Source: Acidiferrobacterales bacterium (GTDB lineage: Bacteria; Pseudomonadota; Gammaproteobacteria; Acidiferrobacterales; Sulfurifustaceae). Taken from it: DNA of 9,152 bases. A program made the translations under genes and the position numbers. Numbering within the stretch: the first letter of the stretch is position 1; each line of letters opens with the position of its first letter. Positions 1-5,185 of the stretch are shown here, in pieces. The stretch is from positions 1 through 9,152 of the forward strand of contig WGFP01000004.1 in assembly GCA_015492195.1 (NCBI GenBank), in the 5' to 3' direction. The notes under the pieces were generated by a model. The model was not told the origin of the DNA, searched no databases, and saw nothing but the letters and a program-made list of their open reading frames with translations.

Positions 1-737
1 CGAATGTATTCTTCCTGGCTCAGGGGCTGATATTCACCGCGACGATAGCTGTTGGCCAGCTGCGTTCCCTTCACCACGTGCAACGGATGCAGCTTAAGGC
101 CGGCGACCCCGCCGTCCAGCACGCGCTGTAACGATACGCGCGCGTGCGCCGCGCTCTCGCCGGGCAGACCGATAATAAGATGGGTGCAAACCAGCAGGCC
201 GCGGGCGTGCGCCGCGCGCACGGCGTTTTCGTAATCCTGGAAGCTGTGGCCGCGTTTGACGCGCTCAAGCGTGGCGTCAAAGGCCGATTGCAGGCCCAGT
301 TCGAGCCAGAGTTCATAACCGCGGTCGCGGTAGTCGGCCAGCAGATCCAGCACCTTCGGAGGCACACAGTCGGGACGCGTGCCGATGGACAGGCCGATGA
401 CATCCGGTTCCGCCAGCGCCGTGTCATATTGCCTCTTCAGGTAATCCAGATCGGCATAGGTGTTGGTGTAGGCCTGGAAGTAGGCGATAAACTTGCGCGC
501 GCCGGTGCGTTTGGCGATGACTTCACGCCCCGCCGCGATTTGCAGTGCGATCGGTTTGATTTTCCGTTCATTCGGGCTGAACGAGGCGTTATTGCAAAAG
601 GTGCAGCCGCCGCGACCCTTGCTGCCGTCACGGTTGGGGCAGGTGAAACCGGCGTCGATCGCGAGCTTGTGCACGCGCTCCCCATAACGGGTAAGCATCA
701 CCTGTCCCAAGGTTTGGACATAATCCGCGAGCGCCAT
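1..737 (-). CDS. yhcC: YhcC-family (TIGR01212-type) radical SAM protein, 3' end cut by window edge
   Basis: The minus frame is open from an ATG at 735-737 to the left edge, giving 245 residues of a family usually about 300 long; the C-terminus is missing. Near the N-terminus is CPNRDGSKGRGGCTFC (C33, C45, C48), the [4Fe-4S]/SAM-binding signature of this branch, which resembles the Elp3-like radical SAM proteins. It is followed by an NNASF segment and, further on, IGTRPDC and LWLELGLQSA, which are TIM-barrel motifs of the same family. The start is supported by AGGTGA at 745-750, seven bases before the ATG. It lies 27 bp downstream of the other radical SAM gene on the same strand, so the two are probably co-transcribed. 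The E. coli homologue YhcC is a cytosolic protein; I know of no established reaction for the family. A long plus-strand frame over the same bases is a shadow. Confidence 0.93.
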   Translation of the reverse strand, partial: MALADYVQTLGQVMLTRYGERVHKLAIDAGFTCPNRDGSKGRGGCTFCNNASFSPNERKIKPIALQIAAGREVIAKRTGARKFIAYFQAYTNTYADLDYLKRQYDTALAEPDVIGLSIGTRPDCVPPKVLDLLADYRDRGYELWLELGLQSAFDATLERVKRGHSFQDYENAVRAAHARGLLVCTHLIIGLPGESAAHARVSLQRVLDGGVAGLKLHPLHVVKGTQLANSYRRGEYQPLSQEEYI

Positions 738-744
738 TTCAGAG

Positions 745-750
745 TCACCT
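745..750 (-). promoter_or_regulatory. Ribosome binding site of the yhcC-type gene
   Basis: Read on the minus strand this is AGGTGA, seven bases upstream of the ATG at 737. It lies in the 27-bp gap after the stop of the upstream radical SAM gene and fixes the yhcC-type start. It fits separate translation initiation within a shared transcript. Confidence 0.6.
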
Positions 751-764
751 AAAGGATAAAAACA

Positions 765-1373
765 TCAGCCGACGATACCGAGAACGCGGCGGCGGAAATC
801 CACGCCAAGGCGTTCAGCGATCTCTTCACAGGCGGCGATGTCCACGCCGGGCAGGCCGTCGACGGCGGTCAGCGTAATGGCCGGCACAAAATCGCGCGCC
901 CGCTGCACGAAATCCAGCAAGGATTGATAGGCGCCCGGGAGCGGCGGACGGCAATGGCGGTTATAGGTTTCCTCGTCCTGGGCATTCAGCGAGACGGACA
1001 AGGCATGAATGTTATTTTCGAGATCGGGCGTCACGTCGCGGCCGAAGACCAGGTTCGCCAAGCCGTCCGTATTCAAACGGATATAACCCCCCTGCGCCCG
1101 CAAACGGGAAGCGATTTCCAGCACCGTGTATAGCCGCAGGGTCGGTTCACCCAGGCCGCAGAACACGACCTCGCTATAGTCGCTGGGGTCGCCCGCCGCC
1201 GCCATGATCTCTTCGGGAGAAGGGTCCTGGAACAGGCGCAGCTCGTGCCCCTCCACCGCCCAGGAGCCGTTGAATTTCGGGCAAAAGGCGCAGCGCAACG
1301 TGCACCGGCTGGTGATGTTCAGATACCGGTTGCCGTGGAGGGTATAGCCGATAACGGGGCGCCGCCGCTTCAT
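765..1373 (-). CDS. TatD family-associated type radical SAM protein (TIGR04038-like)
   Basis: This 202-residue protein has a canonical radical SAM motif CTLRCAFC (C24, C28, C31) that binds the [4Fe-4S] cluster used to cleave SAM. FCGLGEPTLR follows at about residues 91-100 as the SAM-contacting GEP motif, then LNTDGLAN and LSVSLNAQDEETYNRHCRP. The short length and these motifs match small radical SAM proteins named for genetic linkage to TatD-family hydrolases; their substrate is unknown to me. There is no room for a C-terminal auxiliary cluster domain, so it looks like a minimal core enzyme. Translation starts at ATG 1371-1373 with only a weak Shine-Dalgarno. The yhcC-type gene follows after 27 bp. 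No tatD lies beside it here; a distant amidohydrolase-fold lipoprotein at 3001 is on the other strand and is not an obvious partner. An FNR-like palindrome lies 40-53 bp upstream of the start. Confidence 0.85.
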   Translation of the reverse strand: MKRRRPVIGYTLHGNRYLNITSRCTLRCAFCPKFNGSWAVEGHELRLFQDPSPEEIMAAAGDPSDYSEVVFCGLGEPTLRLYTVLEIASRLRAQGGYIRLNTDGLANLVFGRDVTPDLENNIHALSVSLNAQDEETYNRHCRPPLPGAYQSLLDFVQRARDFVPAITLTAVDGLPGVDIAACEEIAERLGVDFRRRVLGIVG

Positions 1374-1397
1374 AAGAACGGCTCATCATACGAAGAA

Positions 1398-1410
1398 CCG
1401 CCCCGGGCGG
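1398..1410. repeat. Perfect GC-rich inverted repeat
   Basis: The bases read CCGCCC-C-GGGCGG, a 13-bp perfect inverted repeat. In RNA it could form a five-pair hairpin with a three-base loop. It lies between the FNR-like box and the start of the TatD-associated-type radical SAM gene, 24-36 bp upstream of the ATG. It could be a leader hairpin of that mRNA or part of a protein site. No T-run follows on the minus strand, so it is not a convincing terminator. Confidence 0.4.
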
Positions 1411-1412
1411 CT

Positions 1413-1426
1413 TTGACCTAAGTCAA
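1413..1426. promoter_or_regulatory. FNR/Anr/Dnr-like palindrome
   Basis: TTGACCTAAGTCAA is a perfect TTGAC-N4-GTCAA palindrome, differing from the FNR-family consensus TTGAT-N4-ATCAA by one symmetric base in each arm. A second overlapping inverted repeat, AAGTCA-ATC-TGACTT, covers 1420-1434. The site lies 40-53 bp upstream of the radical SAM gene on the minus strand and overlaps the -35 of a promoter reading the other way. It could serve either direction. FNR-type control would suit oxygen-sensitive radical SAM enzymes, but this is inferred from sequence likeness only. Confidence 0.45.
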
Positions 1427-1442
1427 TCTGACTTGGTATAAA
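1413..1442 (+). promoter_or_regulatory. Sigma70-like promoter reading rightwards, no gene downstream
   Basis: TTGACC at 1413-1418 and TATAAA at 1437-1442 are separated by 18 bp (17 if GTATAA is taken as the -10). This predicts a start near 1449 on the plus strand. No plus-strand protein gene follows until 3001, which makes the promoter an orphan unless it drives the small RNA proposed at 1449-1541. A second possible -10, TACACT at 1466-1471, would give a shorter transcript. Confidence 0.4.
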
Positions 1443-1448
1443 TCGAGA

Positions 1449-1541
1449 CTTTCATCAATACACGCTACACTGCCGGTGTTCGATCGGCCCAATAACACGG
1501 CTCGCACCGGTTGTTAGTCGGACAAAGAGCCGGTTTTTCTT
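1449..1541 (+). ncRNA. Candidate small RNA between orphan promoter and terminator
   Basis: A rightward promoter-like pair at 1413-1442 and a rho-independent-type terminator ending at 1541 bracket about 93 bases without a convincing reading frame. The predicted RNA can fold into two stems. One pairs 1473-1480 with 1494-1500, joining GTGTT to AACAC plus two outer G-C pairs around a one-base bulge. The other is the terminator stem, followed by TTTTTCTT. This layout is typical of bacterial trans-acting small RNAs. The FNR-like box over the promoter recalls oxygen-controlled RNAs such as FnrS, but I see no sequence likeness to FnrS, and the box centre does not fit the usual activating position of -41.5 for this start. 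No expression evidence is available, so treat it as a hypothesis. Confidence 0.3.
1498..1541 (+). terminator. Rho-independent-type terminator, rightward
   Basis: CGGCTC at 1498-1503 pairs with GAGCCG at 1527-1532, followed by GTTTTTCTT. An alternative fold pairs ACCGG 1506-1510 with CCGGT 1530-1534, extended by TTGT 1511-1514 with ACAA 1522-1525. In both folds the U-run lies only on the plus-strand transcript. The only annotated genes nearby are on the minus strand, so it terminates something not otherwise annotated. Confidence 0.5.
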
Positions 1542-1700
1542 AAAACGAAACGTGCAGGTTGGTCGTCCCATTTTCTTTTGTCCTCAGACCAAGAAACTTC
1601 ACCATAACGAAATGGTTGACAAGAATTGTGCCGACAAGAGTGGGGGCTGATTCGATTATGGCTGTGACGGGTCGGCAAATCAGGCATAAAAACATGGTAT
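1542..1700. other. Noncoding stretch with no clear feature
   Basis: Together with 1374-1541 this forms a 327-bp gap between minus-strand genes. I see a six-base inverted repeat, TTGGTC 1559-1564 with GACCAA 1587-1592, around a 22-base loop, without a T-run suited to ending the upstream minus-strand gene. Short open frames on both strands here have no recognisable motif or ribosome site. Confidence 0.5.
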
Positions 1701-2294
1701 TCAATCTGGAATTGCCAAGGGAGGACGTTTCCGTTTCAGCCAATCCTCAAGTGGCTGGATCTCAGGTGGCTCGCCGTTGTCGTGATACCATGAATCAACG
1801 GCGAAGCGCCGACCGCTTCCGGTTTCTTCGATTACGGCGGTCCAGTGACCATCGACGAGAAAACGGCTGCGGTAGTGTCGCGCCATCGGACGATGCCAAC
1901 GCAACAGTCCCAGCCGGTCGAGGTAACGCAGGTAGGTGGTGGTATTGCGCGACTCATCGATGCAGTCGAGTTGATACCGCCGCGGGTAATCGCGCTCCGA
2001 GTCGTAGTTGCCGCCGACGTCCCGATCGGTGCCGGTTATTCTGCCCACATGACGTTCCAGATAGGCGATGGCGCGGGCGATCTGCCCGCGTTCCTGCGCG
2101 CCATTGGCGGCCGCCGGTTGAAACAAGCGGCCAAGCATTTCGGCCGGTGCGTCGCCGAGAACGAGAGTAGCCTGCCGTTTGCAGCCAAAGCCGTAGCAGA
2201 TTTCAATGTGGCTGTCGGCTGCCTGCACGGGTGTGACCACGGTCAGCAGTATAACAATACCAAGCGTGACGGCGTGTTGCTCAAATGGAAGCAT
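1701..2294 (-). CDS. Exported protein of unknown function, possible transglutaminase-like Cys-His-Asp fold
   Basis: This 197-residue protein begins with a signal peptide: a hydrophobic core at about residues 8-22 and a TPVQA-AD cleavage site after residue 25, so it should enter the periplasm. The mature N-terminus has a CYGFGC pair (C33, C38) that could form a disulphide. The conserved-looking core is LDCIDE (C111), then NTTTYL and LGLLRWH, then GHWTAVIEE (H150), then FAVDSWYHDNG (D167). The Cys, His and Asp order and spacing resemble transglutaminase/papain-like folds such as the bacterial transglutaminase-like cysteine peptidases, suggesting a peptidase or amide-forming enzyme. That assignment is my inference from motif order, not from a recognised family. 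The ATG at 2292-2294 follows AGGGAG at a 10-base spacing. It lies 170 bp after yajD on the same strand with no terminator seen between them, so they may share a transcript. Confidence 0.75.
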   Translation of the reverse strand: MLPFEQHAVTLGIVILLTVVTPVQAADSHIEICYGFGCKRQATLVLGDAPAEMLGRLFQPAAANGAQERGQIARAIAYLERHVGRITGTDRDVGGNYDSERDYPRRYQLDCIDESRNTTTYLRYLDRLGLLRWHRPMARHYRSRFLVDGHWTAVIEETGSGRRFAVDSWYHDNGEPPEIQPLEDWLKRKRPPLAIPD

Positions 2295-2464
2295 TTACAG
2301 TCTGCTCCCTGATGCAACGCAGCGTTGGCGCCTTAAGCCCTGCATTATCGACAACCTGCGGAACACGCCGAATCCCGCCGAGGCGTTGCGGCCCATGCAA
2401 CCATGCAGCTTTCTTCCCGTTCCTTGGGTCATGCGACAAACACCCATACCCCACCATCAAACCT

Positions 2465-2875
2465 CTATTTTCTTTTGTTCTTCAGCATGTCTTTAAGACC
2501 GGCAAAAGGATTGTGAGTGGCCGGCTTTTTCTTTTCCCCTGCAAGCACCATGCCCTCGCCCTGAACCAAGTGGGCAAACCGCTGATGCTCGTTGTCGTGG
2601 CAATACAGGCACAGGTTCTCCCAGTTGCTGCCGTCGGGCGGGTTGTTGTCGTGGTTGTGGTCCTTGTGGTGCACGGTCAGTTCGTGCAGGTTTTCGCGGG
2701 TGAACGTGCGCCCGCAGCGGGCGCAGACCCAGGGATGAATCTTCAGGGATTGCTCGCGGTACCCCTGCATGCGCGCATCCCGGTCCTTGTTGGCCCGCGC
2801 GACGATTTGATCCAGTTTATCGCTGTTCGGCTTGCCGCCCGCCGGTTTGCGGGGTCCGTATCCCTTAGGCGCCAT
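2465..2875 (-). CDS. yajD: YajD-type HNH nuclease family protein
   Basis: This 136-residue protein closely resembles E. coli YajD in the segments GYREQSLKIHPWVCARC, ELTVHHKDHNH, DGSNWENLCLYCHDNEH and the C-terminal NPFAGLKDM. The ββα-metal HNH core runs from about residue 48 to 98. C51/C54 and C89/C92 form a probable structural zinc site, and H69-H70, N87 and H97 fill the HNH positions. Such proteins are predicted metal-dependent DNA endonucleases; I know of no established role for YajD. Compared with E. coli it has a longer basic N-terminus (about residues 1-35), which may bind nucleic acid. The start ATG 2873-2875 follows AGGG at a seven-base spacing. It is divergent from the lipoprotein gene at 3001 across 125 bp, with no strong promoter seen there. 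A 203-residue plus-strand frame over the same region is a shadow. Confidence 0.93.
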   Translation of the reverse strand: MAPKGYGPRKPAGGKPNSDKLDQIVARANKDRDARMQGYREQSLKIHPWVCARCGRTFTRENLHELTVHHKDHNHDNNPPDGSNWENLCLYCHDNEHQRFAHLVQGEGMVLAGEKKKPATHNPFAGLKDMLKNKRK

Positions 2876-3000
2876 AATGGAACCCTGTTACCCTAAAACG
2901 TGATCTCGGTTATAGTAACAAACAATCCGTACACCCGGGAGCGGGGCCTTTCCTTGATGCTTTAACCCTGCTTTTACTGATTACTGTTTATTGCTCATCC

Positions 3001-3918
3001 GTGAAATTCAATATCTTATATTTATTATCCGGCCTTGGCGGCGTCTTGCTTGTAACCATCGTTGCGGGTTGCGCATCGGTAACGGCGCCAAATCCCTTCG
3101 CCGACGTGCACCTGCACTATAACTGGGATCAGGAAGGGGTGACGACCCCGGAAGAGGCGGTAAGCTATCTCAAGCGGGAGAACGTGACGCTGGCCGTCGT
3201 CTCCAGTACGCCGCCGGAACTGGCGCTGAAACTGCGCGAGGCCGGCGGCGATTGGATCATTCCGTTGTATCGCCCCTATCTGGAGGGCGGCCGGCGTCAC
3301 AGCTGGTTCAACGACAAGCGGGTATTGGGCGCGGCGCGCAAGGCGCTTGCCGGCGGAAACTATTTCGGCATCGGCGAATTTCATCTCATCGCCGGACGCG
3401 GCCCCGGCCGCAACAACCCGGTGTTAAACGGGCTGATTCAGCTTGCCATTGAATACGATGTACCGGTATTGATCCACGTCGAAACCTCCAGTTACCGCTA
3501 TTTCCTGCCGCTGTGCCAAAAATATCCGCGCGCGCGTTTTCTCTGGGCCCATGCCGGCGGATTGCTGGATGCCGAACAAGTCGGTGCGCTCATGCAGGCC
3601 TGCCCAAATGTCTGGGCCGAGTTTTCCGCCCGCGGCCCCTGGCGCTACATTGATTCACCGATCACCAACGATAACGGGGCATTGCTTCCCGAGTGGGCGG
3701 CGTTGATCGAGAAATATCCGGACCGGTTCATGACCGGCTCCGATCCCGTGTGGCCGGTGGAGAATCTGCACAGTTGGGACGAACCCGATACCGGTTGGGA
3801 ACGCATCGGGGAATTTCTGGACTTCCACCGGCGCTGGCTGAATCAGTTGCCCGAGGAGCTGGCTGTGAAGGTACGCCTGACCAATGCCCGGCGTTTCTTT
3901 AGAAGTCCGGGGCGTTAG
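3001..3918 (+). CDS. Predicted lipoprotein of the amidohydrolase / TatD-like metal-hydrolase fold
   Basis: The 305-residue product starts with a lipoprotein signal: a lysine, a hydrophobic stretch to residue 21, and the lipobox VAGC with C24 as the lipidated residue. Ala and Ser follow the Cys, with no Asp at +2, so Lol sorting would favour the outer membrane. The mature part is an amidohydrolase-superfamily barrel. DVHLH gives the HxH metal pair (H37, H39), GIGEF gives E126, LIHVE gives H159, LWAHAGG gives H184, and MTGSDP gives D248, so the expected metal ligands and catalytic Asp are all present. Such folds hydrolyse amide or ester bonds or, in TatD, nucleic acids; the substrate here is unknown. 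Translation starts at GTG 3001. No good Shine-Dalgarno is visible, and the frame is open upstream to 2869 without an ATG, but the signal peptide supports this start. It converges on moaA with a 16-bp gap. Confidence 0.85.
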   Translation: MKFNILYLLSGLGGVLLVTIVAGCASVTAPNPFADVHLHYNWDQEGVTTPEEAVSYLKRENVTLAVVSSTPPELALKLREAGGDWIIPLYRPYLEGGRRHSWFNDKRVLGAARKALAGGNYFGIGEFHLIAGRGPGRNNPVLNGLIQLAIEYDVPVLIHVETSSYRYFLPLCQKYPRARFLWAHAGGLLDAEQVGALMQACPNVWAEFSARGPWRYIDSPITNDNGALLPEWAALIEKYPDRFMTGSDPVWPVENLHSWDEPDTGWERIGEFLDFHRRWLNQLPEELAVKVRLTNARRFFRSPGR

Positions 3919-3934
3919 TCAATATAAAAACAAA

Positions 3935-4918
3935 CTAGCCGCCGGTCATGGACATGAGCCGGATTACTTGGTACGGCTTTTCCCGGAACTCGTGGCGTTC
4001 GGGCTTCAAGGCCAAGGCCTCGGTCAGCGCCGCTTTTAACCCCGCGTCGCTGATCCCCTCCCGCAACCGGGGACGCAACGGCACGCTGTGCTCTTGGCCC
4101 AAACACAAGTACAGGGTACCGTCCACCGTCAGGCGCACGCGGTTGCAGGTTTCGCAAAAGTGCTGCGAGATCGGAGCAATGAAACCGATGCGCAAATCCG
4201 TACCTTTGACCTGCACGTAACGCGCCGGACCGCCGCCCGGCATCACACCGGGAATCAGCTCGAAGGTTTTGGCCAATTTCCGTTTTACCTCTTGCAGATT
4301 CAGGTAACGGCGGCTGGCACCGCGGCCGGTGTTGCCCATGGGCATGGTCTCGATCAGGCGCAAGGTAAAACCGTGTTCGAGACAGAACCGCACCATGGCC
4401 TCGAACTCGTCGTCGTTGACGCCTTTCAGCGCAAGCATGTTGATTTTGATCGGCGCAAGCCCGGCATCCTTCGCCGCCATCAAGCCGGCAAGGACCGGCT
4501 CCAGGCGCCCTCCCGTAATCCGCGCAAACCGTTCCGGCTTGAGGGAATCGAGACTGACATTGATGCGGGATATCCCGGCACGCCGAAGGTCGGCGGCATG
4601 GCGCTCCAACAACGTCGCGTTGGTGCTCAGCGACAGATCTTCGATACCCGGCAGTGCCGACAACGTGCCTGCCAGCCGCGGCAGGCCTTTGCGCAACAGG
4701 GGCTCGCCGCCGGTCAACCGGACCCGGTTGACGCCCAGTTCCGCAAAGGCGCGGATGACCCGCTCGATCTCGTCAAAGGTCAACCAGTTCCCCGGCTCCT
4801 CGAACGTCTTATACCCTTTCGGCAAACAATAAAAACAGCGCAGGTTGCACCGGTCCGTCACCGATAACCGAACGTACTCGATACGCCTTCCGAAATGATC
4901 AATAAGCTTTGCGGTCAT
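3935..4918 (-). CDS. moaA: GTP 3',8-cyclase MoaA (molybdenum cofactor biosynthesis)
   Basis: MoaA is a cytosolic radical SAM enzyme that, with MoaC, converts GTP to cyclic pyranopterin monophosphate, the first step of molybdenum cofactor synthesis. This copy has 327 residues, the usual length. The N-terminal cluster motif CNLRCFYC has C24, C28 and C31, followed by LTGGEPLLR at about residues 68-76 for SAM binding. NVSLDSL lies near residues 120-126, and the second, substrate-binding [4Fe-4S] cluster uses C255, C258 and C272. The protein ends in the GG tail that is required for activity in the family. All key residues are present, so it should be functional. ATG 4916-4918 follows AGGCGG at a nine-base spacing. 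No other moa gene is adjacent, so it stands alone, divergent from ctaA. Confidence 0.97.
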   Translation of the reverse strand: MTAKLIDHFGRRIEYVRLSVTDRCNLRCFYCLPKGYKTFEEPGNWLTFDEIERVIRAFAELGVNRVRLTGGEPLLRKGLPRLAGTLSALPGIEDLSLSTNATLLERHAADLRRAGISRINVSLDSLKPERFARITGGRLEPVLAGLMAAKDAGLAPIKINMLALKGVNDDEFEAMVRFCLEHGFTLRLIETMPMGNTGRGASRRYLNLQEVKRKLAKTFELIPGVMPGGGPARYVQVKGTDLRIGFIAPISQHFCETCNRVRLTVDGTLYLCLGQEHSVPLRPRLREGISDAGLKAALTEALALKPERHEFREKPYQVIRLMSMTGG

Positions 4919-5007
4919 GGCATGTAACCGCCTGTTATTGTATCCTACATTTCAAAATAATGCGTAGAGAATTCTTTCAAACTTGGAATACGCTCGTGGT
5001 TTTTCCG

Positions 5008-5040
5008 ATTATTGTGACCTCGTCATGGTGTGACAATAAT
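5008..5040. promoter_or_regulatory. Interrupted palindrome in the moaA-ctaA spacer, possible operator
   Basis: ATTATTGT at 5008-5015 and ACAATAAT at 5033-5040 are perfect inverted repeats 17 bp apart; extending each arm to 11 bases gives one mismatch. Within the site lie TGAC, GTCA and TGAC half-sites (5015-5018, 5022-5025, 5031-5034) forming nested inverted repeats. It sits 90-122 bp upstream of moaA and 146-178 bp upstream of ctaA, where one regulator could act on both divergent genes. It is not a match to CRP or FNR consensus and I cannot name a binding protein. Confidence 0.4.
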
Positions 5041-5185
5041 GGTGACGCTACATTTTGCCCGGTGTCGCGGCATTCCTGTCGACGCGCTTTTCCTGCAAAG
5101 CTTCACCCGCTCAATCTACGGCGGCGTTATTATCATTGACTATTCGCAAAATATATCATCCAAACTACACACAAAGTAAATTAAG

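Noticed and set aside
144..752. 202-residue plus-strand open frame
   Set aside because: It lies opposite the yhcC-type gene, whose minus frame shows the full radical SAM cysteine motif and a good ribosome site; the plus frame has no recognisable motif.
1570..1581. 12-base exact repeat ATTTTCTTTTGT, also at 2467-2478
   Set aside because: Low-complexity and the second copy is the coding end of yajD; no target duplications or inverted ends, so not evidence of a mobile element.
1540..1743. 67-residue minus-strand frame ending in the intergenic gap
   Set aside because: It overlaps the end of the exported-protein gene, has no clear ribosome site and matches no family I know; it also lies across from the proposed terminator.
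1559..2312. Two plus-strand open frames of 203 and 155 residues
   Set aside because: They mirror the exported-protein gene on the minus strand, which has a signal peptide, ribosome site and coherent motifs; the plus frames look random and Arg-rich or Val/Gly-rich.
2365..2386. ACGCC/GGCGT inverted repeat between yajD and the exported-protein gene
   Set aside because: Five-base arms, a 12-base loop and no T-run on the minus strand; too weak to call a terminator.
2285..2896. 203-residue plus-strand frame
   Set aside because: It is the complement of yajD, whose HNH residues and likeness to E. coli YajD settle the strand.
4088..4867. 259-residue plus-strand frame
   Set aside because: It is a shadow of moaA, created by codon bias on the minus strand.
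4937..4942. TACAAT as a -10 for moaA on the minus strand
   Set aside because: It would place the start within or just before the ribosome site, and there is no fitting -35.
4919..5007. Possible molybdenum cofactor riboswitch upstream of moaA
   Set aside because: I could not find the conserved core or a convincing paired architecture in the moaA leader; a covariance-model search with the Moco motif would settle it.
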